Positions 35,737 to 43,880 of a DNA stretch of 52,861 nucleotides are shown in pieces (positions within the stretch are counted from its first letter, which is position 1; every line of letters starts with the position of its first letter). The notes beneath the pieces are model-generated. The model ran no database searches, was not told the DNA's origin, and was given only the letters and a program-made list of their open reading frames with translations. The DNA is taken from assembly GCA_902806065.1 (NCBI GenBank), contig CADCVE010000008.1, positions 1 through 52,861 on the forward strand, written 5' to 3'. Origin of the DNA: an uncultured Rubrobacteraceae bacterium. Lineage in GTDB: Bacteria; Actinomycetota; Rubrobacteria; Rubrobacterales; Rubrobacteraceae. Made by a program: the position numbers and the translations under genes.

Positions 35737-35768
35737 TCATACTTTAGATCCACGAGATCATACTTTAG
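35737..35768 (+). promoter_or_regulatory. Direct repeat TCATACTTTAG, 21 bases apart
   Basis: The 11-bp sequence TCATACTTTAG occurs at 35737-35747 and again at 35758-35768, exactly 21 bases (two helical turns) apart, about 100 bases before the gene at 35866. Such spacing is common for paired activator or repressor sites, so this is a plausible control region for that gene. Confidence 0.45.
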
Positions 35769-35865
35769 GATGATGCGGGATCTAAGCCCGAAATGGTACA
35801 GTCTGGCGGGCTTCGTCGAGAAACGTTAGGCTCTGGCAGGATCGGAGCCAACGAATGGAGGGCGC

Positions 35866-36744
35866 ATGGCAGGTAGCAGAAGCAGGAGAAGGCGGGGCGC
35901 CATGGGACGGCGAATCGTCCCGTTCGCTCTGTTTGGGGTAGCGCTGCTCATCGCCGTCGGGGCAGCATGGGCGCTGTTCAGCGGGGTCGAGACCGACGAG
36001 AGGCTCCGCGCCAACCTCGAAGAACCTAAAGTCTCCGTTGGGGAGAACTCCGTAGCGGAAGACGAAGAAGACAACGATCTCCGTACCGTCTCCGAGAAGG
36101 AGACTACCTCCGAGTCCAAAGAGAGGAACAAAGCCAAGCGGACCAAGGCCGAGAGGGCCGAACGGAAGAGCGCCAGGGCTGAGAAGGGCGACAAGCCAGC
36201 CAAGGCTGACAGGGCCGGCAGGGGTGAGAGGCAGTCCAAGGCCGAGAGGGCCGAGCGGAAGAGTGCTAGTGCCACGGAGGGTAGAACAGCGCGCGGCGGC
36301 AAGGGCGACGGGGGTACCCGGCGAGCGTCCGGTGGCCGGTCGAACAGATCCTCCGGCCAGACTCCCTCCAGCTACGAGGTAGCACCCGCCGAAACCGCTT
36401 CGCAGACTGCGGTTCCAGCGGCCGAAGAAAGTTCGAGTAGCCCGGCGAGCCTCGAAGAAGCACCCGAGACCGCTCCCACCGATACGGCGGCTCCAGTAGA
36501 TCCGATAAGCCCGGATACACCCACTGGTACCGACTCACCCAACCCGGCAACTCCCGAGGAAGATACTCCCGATCCCGGCACCGACTCAGAGACGGACCCA
36601 GACGCCCCGACGAGCCCCGAGCCCACCACCGGGACGGAGCCTGACGACGATAGTGCGGAGGACACACCCGACCAGGAGGAAGAAGACCCCGAGGAAGAAG
36701 ACCCATCGGAGCCGACGACCGGGGAAGAGCCGACCACGCCATAG
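35866..36744 (+). CDS. Membrane-anchored protein with long charged low-complexity tail
   Basis: A 292-residue protein. A basic start (SRSRRRRGAMGRR) precedes one membrane helix (FALFGVALLIAVGAAWALF, about 21-39). Next comes a short acidic stretch, then a Lys/Arg/Glu/Ala-rich segment in which KAERAERKSA occurs twice (about 93-137), then a long Pro/Thr/Ser/Asp/Glu-rich tail (about 165-292) ending in EEDPEEEDPSEP. By the positive-inside rule the tail would be outside the membrane. The blocks of opposite charge suggest a disordered spacer or wall-interacting region. GGAGG stands four bases before the ATG. No family is recognised. Confidence 0.65.
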   Translation: MAGSRSRRRRGAMGRRIVPFALFGVALLIAVGAAWALFSGVETDERLRANLEEPKVSVGENSVAEDEEDNDLRTVSEKETTSESKERNKAKRTKAERAERKSARAEKGDKPAKADRAGRGERQSKAERAERKSASATEGRTARGGKGDGGTRRASGGRSNRSSGQTPSSYEVAPAETASQTAVPAAEESSSSPASLEEAPETAPTDTAAPVDPISPDTPTGTDSPNPATPEEDTPDPGTDSETDPDAPTSPEPTTGTEPDDDSAEDTPDQEEEDPEEEDPSEPTTGEEPTTP

Positions 36745-36775
36745 GGGTAGGTGACGGGGGCAGCGCGCTACCCCT
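36743..36775 (+). terminator. Hairpin after the low-complexity protein gene
   Basis: AGGGGTAG and CTACCCCT form a perfect 8-bp stem with a 17-base loop, starting inside the stop codon. TTGT follows. This is a probable terminator, though the loop is large. Confidence 0.45.
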
Positions 36776-36903
36776 TGTCCCACACCGGACGAGCTTTAGC
36801 TTCAGAGTGCAACCTTCGAGTGCGAGGTGCGTATCTATAGGTATCCGTAGTCGAGAGACGAAGTTCTCTCCGGATAAGGATACGTCGAAGGAAGGGAGGC
36901 TTC

Positions 36904-37218
36904 TTGATCCGCATTACAGCCACAGGGCGGTGCGGGGTACGGAGCGGGACGGACAGTCCCTGTCTCCGTCCCGCGGCTCTGGAGATCGGAGGAGTGCCTT
37001 TCTGCAAACGCTGCGCCCGCGAGCAGGAAGCATACTTCGCGGTGGGGGAGCTTACGCAAGAGCTGACCGTCAACCGGGCGGGACAATCCCAAAGGTTTCG
37101 CCGCAACGAACCGCTCGTCGGACGGCTAGTCGAGGCGCTCCGCAAGATACGGGGAGTAGAGCGAGAGGGCCGCACCGTGAGGGAAGATAGGGCGAATGCA
37201 GCGGTCGGCAACCGGTAA
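36904..37218 (+). CDS. Small Cys4 (probable zinc-binding) protein
   Basis: A 104-residue protein. Four cysteines in the first 40 residues (CGVRSG, SPCLRP, FCKRC) have a spacing like a treble-clef or zinc-ribbon site: C-x9-C-x13-C-x2-C. The rest is a basic, helical tail (LVGRLVEALRKIRGVEREGR). The TTG start at 36904 lies four to five bases after GGGAGG, which supports real translation. Zinc binding and possibly nucleic-acid binding are inferred from the cysteines and the charge. It converges on trxB. Confidence 0.55.
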   Translation: MIRITATGRCGVRSGTDSPCLRPAALEIGGVPFCKRCAREQEAYFAVGELTQELTVNRAGQSQRFRRNEPLVGRLVEALRKIRGVEREGRTVREDRANAAVGNR

Positions 37219-37222
37219 AGAT

Positions 37223-37255
37223 GAAGCCAGCGAGCGCCGTCTACCCGCTGGCTTC
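37223..37255. terminator. Hairpin between convergent genes
   Basis: GAAGCCAGCG and CGCTGGCTTC form a perfect 10-bp stem with a 13-base loop between the Cys4 gene and trxB. TTCG and no long U-run follow; it is a likely two-way terminator. Confidence 0.65.
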
Positions 37256-37323
37256 GTTCGAGGTCTTTACACCGGTACTCAGGCGGGTGGGAGGGCTCGG
37301 ATAAAGACAACCGCCGCTTTGAC

Positions 37324-38352
37324 TTACGCGGCTCCCTCGTCGAGGTTCTTGCTCCAGTTGCCGGCCTCCCCGTCCTTCTCCGCGGTCCAGTTTCCGGGGT
37401 CCTCGGCTTGCTCGGCCTCGCCCTGCTCCTCAAGCCAGCGCTCGGCGTCTATCGACGCGCGGCAGCCATCACCGGCGGCGGTTACTGCCTGACGGTAGCG
37501 CTTGTCGGAGACATCGCCCGCCGCGAAGACGCCGGGCACACTCGTCGCGGTGTGCTCGCGCTGGAGAATGTAGCCTTCCTCGTCTATCTCGACCTGGCCC
37601 TTGAAGAGACGGGTGGCAGGCTCGTGGCCGATGGCCGCGAAGAAGCCATCGACTGCTATCTCCCTCTCCTCCCCGGTCTTCGCATTCTTCACCCGGATGC
37701 CCTCGACGGAGTTCTCGCCCAGGATCTCCTCTACCGTGGTGTCGGTGACGAAGGTAATCTTGGGGTTCTTGCGAGCCCTGTCCAGCATAATTCTAGATGC
37801 CCGGAAGGTGTCGCGGCGGTGGATCAACAGCACCTCGCTCGCATATCTGGTGAGGAAGAGCGCCTCCTCCATCGCCGTGTCGCCGCCGCCAACGACCGCG
37901 ACCTTTTTATCCTTGAAGAAGAACCCGTCGCAGGTAGCGCAGCCGCTGACCCCACGGCCCATGAACTGCCGCTCGCCTTCGAGCCCCAGCCACTTAGCCT
38001 TCGCCCCCGTGGCGATGATCACTGACTTCGCCAGGGTGGGCTCCTCCTCGTCCTCGGCCCAGAGCCTGAAGGGACGCTCCGAGAAGTCCACCCGCTCGAC
38101 GTTATCCGGGCGCATCTCAGCCCCGAAACGTGCAGCCTGCTCCTCCAGATCTTCCATCATGTCCGGTCCCGCGACGCCTTCCTTGTACCCCGGATAGTTC
38201 TCGACGTCAGAGGTAAGCATGAGCTGCCCGCCCGACTCAAACCCCTGAAAGACCAGCGTATCCAGGTTCGCCCTCGACGCATACAGAGCCGCCGTGTACC
38301 CGGCCGGACCAGATCCTATAACAATGGTGTCATAAATTTTCTCAGCCAACAT
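37324..38352 (-). CDS. trxB: Thioredoxin reductase
   Basis: Passes electrons from NADPH through FAD to thioredoxin. The 342-residue protein has the FAD site VIGSGPAGYTAALYA, the redox pair Cys138-Ala-Thr-Cys141, the NADPH site VVGGGDTAMEEALFLT with HRRDTFRAS, and the late GVFAAGDVSDKRYRQAVTAAGDG. It is some 25 residues longer than usual, with an acidic C-terminal tail in which GNW occurs twice. The ATG at 38352 follows AGAGAGG. No thioredoxin gene is next to it. Confidence 0.95.
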   Translation of the reverse strand: MLAEKIYDTIVIGSGPAGYTAALYASRANLDTLVFQGFESGGQLMLTSDVENYPGYKEGVAGPDMMEDLEEQAARFGAEMRPDNVERVDFSERPFRLWAEDEEEPTLAKSVIIATGAKAKWLGLEGERQFMGRGVSGCATCDGFFFKDKKVAVVGGGDTAMEEALFLTRYASEVLLIHRRDTFRASRIMLDRARKNPKITFVTDTTVEEILGENSVEGIRVKNAKTGEEREIAVDGFFAAIGHEPATRLFKGQVEIDEEGYILQREHTATSVPGVFAAGDVSDKRYRQAVTAAGDGCRASIDAERWLEEQGEAEQAEDPGNWTAEKDGEAGNWSKNLDEGAA

Positions 38353-38799
38353 ACAACCTCTCTCGAATGTAACTCTCTACCAGCATATTTTATTACATCG
38401 GATTCCACAGGTCGGATCGCACCTCTTCCTCCAGGCAGAACCGCTACGCGTAGTCAGGTTGCAGCGAGTTAGCGGCCACGAGCTTCTCTCGGGATCTCAA
38501 GACTCTCTCGCAGCCGTCAAAGCATTCATATTCCTCAACGCTCATCGCCCCCAGTCGTTCGGAGAGCGGTGAGCTTTCATCTACGTGGTGATGACTCGTC
38601 AAGCGGCGAGCTGCTGCTCCCCAACAGGCCTTTTGTTCTTGCTTCGAGCGTGACGCTGCTTACCGGCAATGAGGGTAACGATAGTTCACCAAACTTATGT
38701 ATCTCTGCCTGCGTAAAACCAGTATCGTCGACGCTTTGCTCCCGGTATCGAGTCGAGAAAAGGGTGCCAGCATTACCGCGAGACGCCGTATGGCGACCG
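38353..38799. other. Intergenic region, possible small frame on minus strand
   Basis: About 450 bases between trxB and the DUF815 gene. A 52-codon minus-strand frame (38444-38602, TTG start) encodes LSERLGAMSVEEYECFDGCE and a helical end, but lacks a clear ribosome-binding site, so I do not call it. No strong hairpins or repeats were seen. Confidence 0.35.
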
Positions 38800-40125
38800 C
38801 TACCACGGTCCCTGGAGGGTTCGGCCCTGAAGCTCGTCAACGAACTGTCGGGCGGTACGGCCGCTGCGTCCGGCGTGCCAGCGGTCCCAGAGTAGGGCCT
38901 TCTCCTTTAGCTCCTCTTCAGAGACTTCCATCCCGCGCTCCCGGGCGAGACCGGAGACTATCTCCAGGTACCGCCTCTGATTGGGAGCGGGGAAGGTCAG
39001 ACGCAACCCGAAGCGGGCGACCAGGGAGAGCTTCTCCTGCATAGTGTCGCGAGGATGTACGTCATCTGCTCCGGCGGAGCCTTCTTCGCCGCGGTCGGAG
39101 AAGCGTTCGCGGATCAGGTTGCGGCGATTGGAGGTCGCGTAGACCCTGACGTGCTCCGGTGGCTCCTCCACACTCCCTTCTAGTAGCGCCTTCAGCGCCT
39201 TGTACTCAACCTCGTGCTCCTCGAAGGAGAGGTCGTCGATAAAAACGATAAATCGCGGCCCGCGGTCTCGTAGAGTATCGAGTAACATCGGTAGCTCTCC
39301 GAGATCTTCTTTGGCGAGCTCGACGAGCTTGAGCCCCATGCCGGCATAACCGTCCGCCACGGCTTTTACGGTCGAAGACTTGCCGGTACCTGGTAAGCCG
39401 TACAGGAGGGCGTGGTGAGCCGGGAGGCCGGCGAGGAGGCGTTCGGTGTTCTTCAGCAGAGGCTCGCGCTCTTTCTCGTAGCCGATCAAACCCTCCAGCC
39501 GTACCGGGTCGGGACGCGGCACGGGCCGCAAGGCCCCACCCTCCCACCGGAACACCCGGTAGCGTCCGAAGTTCCCCGCCCCGTGCGCGGCGTGATACTC
39601 CACGAGGGTCTCAGCAAGCTTCCCCCAGTCCTCTGCCGCCGCCATCTTGCGGGCCAGTGCCCGGCGAGGCTCAGCGGGGAGCGGTGGATCGTTGGCATCC
39701 GGCTTCCGCCAGGGCACCCACACCCCCTCCAACTCGGGCACGGCCGCCTCGGCCATATCTAATAAGGTCTCGCCCTCGAGATCGAAGAGCGACCGGAGCG
39801 CGCGCAGGTCGCGGCGGGTCTGCTCGACGAGGTAAGGCGCCGGCTCTCCCTTCTCCGCACCGAGGCTGAAGGGGTTCTCATCGTCCAGAATACGCTCTAC
39901 CAGGTACGATTGCCAGGCGTCGGGGAGGAGGTTCTCAGACTCGGCGGCAAGCGTTTCCCACAGCCGCCCAAACGTCTCGGCCACGACTACGGGTTCGGGG
40001 GGCTTCGAGGACAATAACGCGAGCAGCGCCAGGAAGTCCTGCGCCGCCGGCGACGCCAGAACCCCCCGCAGCACGGCCATCCCCCGCGCCCGCAGCAGCA
40101 ACTCGTTCAGATAAATCCCGTCCAT
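38800..40125 (-). CDS. DUF815-family AAA ATPase
   Basis: A 441-residue cytoplasmic protein. The first 215 residues are helical and not recognised. The C-terminal part is a DUF815 AAA+ domain with GYEKEREPLLKNTERLLAG at its start, the Walker A GLPGTGKSS, Walker B FIVFIDDLSF, a sensor-like ATSNRRNLI, and an arginine-bearing lid (AGRSGRTARQFVDEL). The family hydrolyses ATP, but its partners are unknown. It is long for the family because of the helical N-terminus, which is common in DUF815 proteins. It stands alone. Confidence 0.88.
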   Translation of the reverse strand: MDGIYLNELLLRARGMAVLRGVLASPAAQDFLALLALLSSKPPEPVVVAETFGRLWETLAAESENLLPDAWQSYLVERILDDENPFSLGAEKGEPAPYLVEQTRRDLRALRSLFDLEGETLLDMAEAAVPELEGVWVPWRKPDANDPPLPAEPRRALARKMAAAEDWGKLAETLVEYHAAHGAGNFGRYRVFRWEGGALRPVPRPDPVRLEGLIGYEKEREPLLKNTERLLAGLPAHHALLYGLPGTGKSSTVKAVADGYAGMGLKLVELAKEDLGELPMLLDTLRDRGPRFIVFIDDLSFEEHEVEYKALKALLEGSVEEPPEHVRVYATSNRRNLIRERFSDRGEEGSAGADDVHPRDTMQEKLSLVARFGLRLTFPAPNQRRYLEIVSGLARERGMEVSEEELKEKALLWDRWHAGRSGRTARQFVDELQGRTLQGPW

Positions 40126-40623
40126 ACAGACCGCTACTCTAGCATTAAACGGTCCTCCGCTAATCGGCTTTTGCCAGGGGCCGTAACGTGTAGATGTCGC
40201 ACCGGCCGAAGGCGAAGGCGGCCAGGAGGACCAGCGCGAGAGCGTGGAGTACGGCCGAACCGTAACGGTAGAAGATAAAGACCTTTGTAGCTGGCAACAA
40301 ACTTTTGGTTGACCGGGGCAACAACGAGGTTAAGATGCACCGTTGCTGATAGCGTAGTTCCGGTTGGCTGGTGGCGATGTGAACGCGGCTCTCGCTCTCC
40401 TTGGATTATCGCCGGAGTCGATAAGCCTGTATATAGGTAGTTTGACCTGGTTCTAACCGGGACATGTCCCGGGGTGAGCTTAGGCTGGCGCTACGTCCTC
40501 TGCAGTCCTCCACCTGCTGGCTCGGCGATACCGCCTCCATCGATGGTCTCTGCCCTGTTGCTCGTCCTCTTGTCCGCTAGGCGCTAAAGAACCCGCTGCG
40601 GCCAGGGAGCCGGTAGTCTACTC
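40126..40623. other. Intergenic region with doubtful membrane frame
   Basis: About 500 bases upstream of the DUF815 gene. A 46-codon minus-strand frame (40160-40300) encodes a hydrophobic run containing SAVLHALALVLLAAFAFG, but has no ribosome-binding site and is not called. A 16-bp palindrome at 40457-40472 is listed separately. Confidence 0.35.
40457..40472. promoter_or_regulatory. 16-bp perfect palindrome
   Basis: CCGGGACATGTCCCGG is its own reverse complement. It lies about 330 bases before the DUF815 gene and after the end of the HTH/coiled-coil gene. Perfect palindromes of this size often bind dimeric repressors; no U-run supports a terminator. Confidence 0.4.
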
Positions 40624-41313
40624 TCACCCGCCGAACAAACGCGCCCAGAAGCCCCGGCGGTTCTTTAGTACGTTCAGCTCTGCCTCCAGGCGGACGTGCT
40701 CTTCGTACAGGGTGGATTTCTCTTCCACCAGCCCCATCTTCTCCTGCATCAGTCGTTCTCGTTCGGCCTCCAGCCGAGCTTTCTCCTCTTCGAGCGTGGA
40801 GATAGTCTTTTCTTGCAGCTCGCGCTGGAACTCGATGAGGTTGAGGCGTTCGATCTCGCTCCACAACCGGTCTATCTCCATGCGTGCCGCGTCGCGTTCC
40901 TGGCGGACCTCCTCTATCTGGCGGGTCCGCTCTTCAAGGCGCGTCTTGTAGTCCTGGCCCTGCTGCAAGAGCCGCTCATACCGCTCGAACGGGACAGCCG
41001 GGAGTTGCGAGGAGGAGGAACTGTTGGCGTAAGGGGCCTCGTCCCCGATCACCTCTCCCTCGAAGATCTCCTCTTCTTCCTCACCGGCGGAGTCATCGAA
41101 GCTGTCCGCGGCACCGGAGCCTTGCTGAGATCCTAACACCCGCGCAAGCTCCTCGACCTCCGAGAGCAGGAGACTGTAGCCGCCCCGGCCGGTGCGTTCG
41201 GCATGCAGACGCCCCTCGGCGACGTAGCGCCGAACCGAACTCGCCGAACGGCCCAGGATAGCCGCCGCCCCACCAAGTCCAATACGCTCCTCGCTGACCT
41301 CCCTGGGGTCCAT
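40624..41313 (-). CDS. MerR-like HTH protein with coiled coil
   Basis: A 229-residue protein. Residues about 10-60 are a winged helix-turn-helix of the MerR/excisionase type (LGGAAAILGRSASSVRRYVAEGRL, then AERTGRGGYSLLLSEVEEL). An acidic and Ser-rich linker follows (about 65-105), then a long coiled coil (about 110-215) rich in Glu, Arg and Leu. The last residues RRGFWARLFGG form a short aromatic-basic end that may dock to membrane or partner. It may be a scaffold or regulator. No partner gene is obvious. The ATG has a weak ribosome-binding site. Confidence 0.7.
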   Translation of the reverse strand: MDPREVSEERIGLGGAAAILGRSASSVRRYVAEGRLHAERTGRGGYSLLLSEVEELARVLGSQQGSGAADSFDDSAGEEEEEIFEGEVIGDEAPYANSSSSSQLPAVPFERYERLLQQGQDYKTRLEERTRQIEEVRQERDAARMEIDRLWSEIERLNLIEFQRELQEKTISTLEEEKARLEAERERLMQEKMGLVEEKSTLYEEHVRLEAELNVLKNRRGFWARLFGG

Positions 41314-41373
41314 AACCCGACATTCTATAGCAGCGGTCAGCCATCAGCTATCGTTAAAGAGCCGAAGAGCCCT

Positions 41374-41871
41374 CTAGGCTCGAAATACCTCCCCATCGCG
41401 GACCTCGACCGGTATCTCCGGCAAGGGCGCAGTCGCAGGGCCGTTGGCGACGGCCCCACCGTTGGCCGGGTCGAAGACCGAGCCGTGGCAGGGGCAGGTG
41501 AGGTTGCCATCGCTGTAGCCCACCGTACATTGCCGATGCGTGCAGATAGCCGAATATGCCACGAAGTCCCCGCTATCCAGATGCACCAACACAGCCTGCT
41601 GCCCGGACTCCTCGTCGGTGAACTCCAGGGCCGACCCTGCCGCCACCTCCGACTCCTGGACGATAGCCCCACCTCCCTGGACCTGAGCCACGGTCTTGCC
41701 CTCACCCTCGGTAGTCGCCTCCGTAGCCCCTTCCACGGCGCCCTTATCTTCTTTGCTGGCTTCTTCGCCACCGCCGCCGCAGGCGGCCATCACCGAAGCT
41801 CCGGCGGCACCTACACCCAGGGCCGCCCCAAGCTTGATAAACCTCTCGCGTGAGAAACGCTGCTCGGCCAA
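41374..41871 (-). CDS. Rieske 2Fe-2S lipoprotein
   Basis: A 165-residue exported protein. It has a signal peptide with a lipobox (MAAC, Cys31), a disordered Glu/Gly/Thr linker, and a Rieske domain with CTHRQC (Cys110, His112) and CPCHGS (Cys126, His129). Cys115 and Cys128 could form the disulfide seen in high-potential Rieske clusters. The start SRERFIKLG is like a Tat motif, but has only one arginine where two are usual. A cofactor-bearing protein would normally need Tat, so the route is uncertain. It is divergent from the DoxX gene and could share a role in respiration. Confidence 0.9.
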   Translation of the reverse strand: MAEQRFSRERFIKLGAALGVGAAGASVMAACGGGGEEASKEDKGAVEGATEATTEGEGKTVAQVQGGGAIVQESEVAAGSALEFTDEESGQQAVLVHLDSGDFVAYSAICTHRQCTVGYSDGNLTCPCHGSVFDPANGGAVANGPATAPLPEIPVEVRDGEVFRA

Positions 41872-42038
41872 AACATCCTCCCTGATCGTACTTCGCGGTC
41901 CTCACCGCACAGTAGTGCTATATACGCGCGTTCGTTAGCTCCGGTTCGTCAGGTTCGGTTGGCTATCTCCTCCGGCTACCAGCTTCGCGTATGCGTAGAA
42001 TAGGGTAGTTTTGTATCCCCGGTGAGGAGGGTCGAGGG

Positions 42039-42539
42039 TTGAGCAGCATGGCGTGGGTGAGGATTTTGATCGGGGCGGTCTGGTTGAACGGCGCAATCGA
42101 GAAGTTTTTGAACCCGGAGTTCCCTCAACAACTTGCCACCGGCCTCGACGCCGGGGGGTTTATCTCCCAGGCGCCGCCGTGGTTCCAGGGCTTCATGAGC
42201 AACAGCGTCGTGCCGAACGCCGAGCTCGTAGCGCAGCTCGCGCGCTTCGGGGAGTTGGTGCTGGGGCTGGCGCTTATCTTCGGTCTCCTGACCAATGCGG
42301 CCGCCTTGGGAAGCATCGTCTTCAGCGTGGCGGTGCTCCTATCTCAGGGCGGTGTCCGGCTCGGGACGGGGCTCGCGGAGCCGGAGTTCCTGACTATAAA
42401 CCTGCTAGTTGCCCTGATCTCAGCGGTCATCCTCCTCAGCCCTACCGCGAAGACGCTCTCCCTGGACGCCGCCCTCGCCCGTAACCGCCCCCGCCTCTCC
42501 CCCATCCTCGTTAACCGTCGCGGCGGGCGGCGGGCCTAG
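42039..42539 (+). CDS. DoxX-family membrane protein
   Basis: A 166-residue protein with four hydrophobic helices. It carries RILIGAVWLNGAIEKFLNPEF, the AQLARFGELVLGLALIFG segment and LTINLLVALISAVILLSP, the arrangement of DoxX/thiosulfate-quinone-oxidoreductase-like proteins. These often work with redox enzymes in the membrane. It is divergent from the Rieske lipoprotein gene. The start is a TTG at 42039 or an ATG at 42048; neither has a decisive ribosome-binding site. Confidence 0.8.
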   Translation: MSSMAWVRILIGAVWLNGAIEKFLNPEFPQQLATGLDAGGFISQAPPWFQGFMSNSVVPNAELVAQLARFGELVLGLALIFGLLTNAAALGSIVFSVAVLLSQGGVRLGTGLAEPEFLTINLLVALISAVILLSPTAKTLSLDAALARNRPRLSPILVNRRGGRRA

Positions 42540-42576
42540 AGGCGATCATCAGCGTCACGGGAGTCAGAGCCAGCGG

Positions 42577-43839
42577 CTACAAAAACGCCGGTATTAACTC
42601 CCCCTTGACGAGGTCGGCGAGGTGCTCGCGCTCGCGGATTACGGACCAGCGGTCGCCCTTTACCAGCACTTCGGCGGGGCGTGGTCTGGAGTTGTAGTTG
42701 GAGGCCATCGAGAACCCGTAAGCCCCGGCGCTCATGAGCGCGAGCAGGTCACCCTCCGCGGCATCGGGCAGGGTGCGATCCCGGGCCAGGTAGTCACCGG
42801 TCTCGCAGACCGGGCCGACGAGACCGGCCGCGGCGGTCGCGGCACCGTTGTTTACAGAGCGTACCTCATGGTAGGCATCGTAGAGGCTCGGGCGGAGCAG
42901 GTCGTTCATCCCGGCGTCGGCGATGAGGAAGCTCTTACCGCCGCTGTTTTTGCGGTAGAGCACTCGCGTCAGCAGAACGCCCGCGTTCCCGGCGATGTAG
43001 CGGCCCATCTCGCAGAGTATCTTCGTGCCGCTCGTCCCGAGAGCCTCCAGCGTTGGCCGGACGGCGTCTACGAACTCTTTAGGGGTAGGGACTTCTTCGT
43101 CCTTGTAGCGAATTCCGAGGCCGCCGCCAATGTTGAAGTACTTGATGTCGAAGCCGCGGCGTTTTAGCTCCTCGACCAGTCCGGCACTCTTCTCGACCGA
43201 CTCGGCGTAGGGTTCGAGTTTGGTGATCTGGGACCCTATATGCTGGTGTATGCCGATAAGGTCCAGGAACCGGTACTCCCCCATCCTCCCGGCGAGCGCC
43301 AACGCCTCGTCCACCGGGATGCCGAACTTACTCGTGCCCTGGCCGGTGGAGATGTGAGCGTGGGTCTCCGGGGTGACGTCGGGGTTGATGCGTAACGAGA
43401 CGCGCGCCGTTTTGCCGTGGCGGGCAGCGTAGCGTTCGAGGTGCTCCAGTTCCGAGACCGACTCGACGTTGAAGAGCAGGATGCGCTCTCCCAGACCGGA
43501 TATCATCTCTTCCTCGGTCTTACCAACCCCCGCGAACACGACCTTCTTCGGGTCGAACCCGGCCCTCATTACCCGGTACAGCTCGCCGCCCGAGACGATA
43601 TCCGCCCCCGCCCCGAAAGAGGCGAGCGCGCGTAGGACCGCGAGGTTACTGTTCGCCTTGACCGCGTAGCAGACCAGGTGATCCAGGCCAGCGAAAGCCT
43701 CGTCTAGCTCTCTATAAGCCTTCTCTAGCGCACCATAACTGTAGACGTAAGTCGGAGTGCCTGCGCTCTCGGCAATCTCGGAGAGGGCGACGCTTTCGCA
43801 CCGAAGCTCGCCCTCCCCATAGTAATAAGAGTCGTCCAA
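42577..43839 (-). CDS. lysA: Diaminopimelate decarboxylase
   Basis: Decarboxylates meso-diaminopimelate to lysine, the last step of the pathway. The 420-residue protein has the PLP lysine in CYAVKANSN, HQHIGSQI, the phosphate loop GGGLGIRY, and the catalytic cysteine in VCETGDYLARD. The usual EPGR reads EMGR here. The gene is transcribed away from dapC, 41 bases apart, so one short region may control lysA and dapC. It converges with doxX. Confidence 0.95.
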   Translation of the reverse strand: MDDSYYYGEGELRCESVALSEIAESAGTPTYVYSYGALEKAYRELDEAFAGLDHLVCYAVKANSNLAVLRALASFGAGADIVSGGELYRVMRAGFDPKKVVFAGVGKTEEEMISGLGERILLFNVESVSELEHLERYAARHGKTARVSLRINPDVTPETHAHISTGQGTSKFGIPVDEALALAGRMGEYRFLDLIGIHQHIGSQITKLEPYAESVEKSAGLVEELKRRGFDIKYFNIGGGLGIRYKDEEVPTPKEFVDAVRPTLEALGTSGTKILCEMGRYIAGNAGVLLTRVLYRKNSGGKSFLIADAGMNDLLRPSLYDAYHEVRSVNNGAATAAAGLVGPVCETGDYLARDRTLPDAAEGDLLALMSAGAYGFSMASNYNSRPRPAEVLVKGDRWSVIREREHLADLVKGELIPAFL

Positions 43840-43880
43840 AACAAAACCTCCTCTTCGTACCTCATCCCGCTACAAAGTAT

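Noticed and set aside
38444-38602. A 52-codon minus-strand frame
   Set aside because: Codon use and helix-like content are plausible, but there is no usable ribosome-binding site or recognisable family.
40160-40300. A 46-codon hydrophobic minus-strand frame
   Set aside because: It has one membrane-like run, but only TTG starts and no ribosome-binding site.
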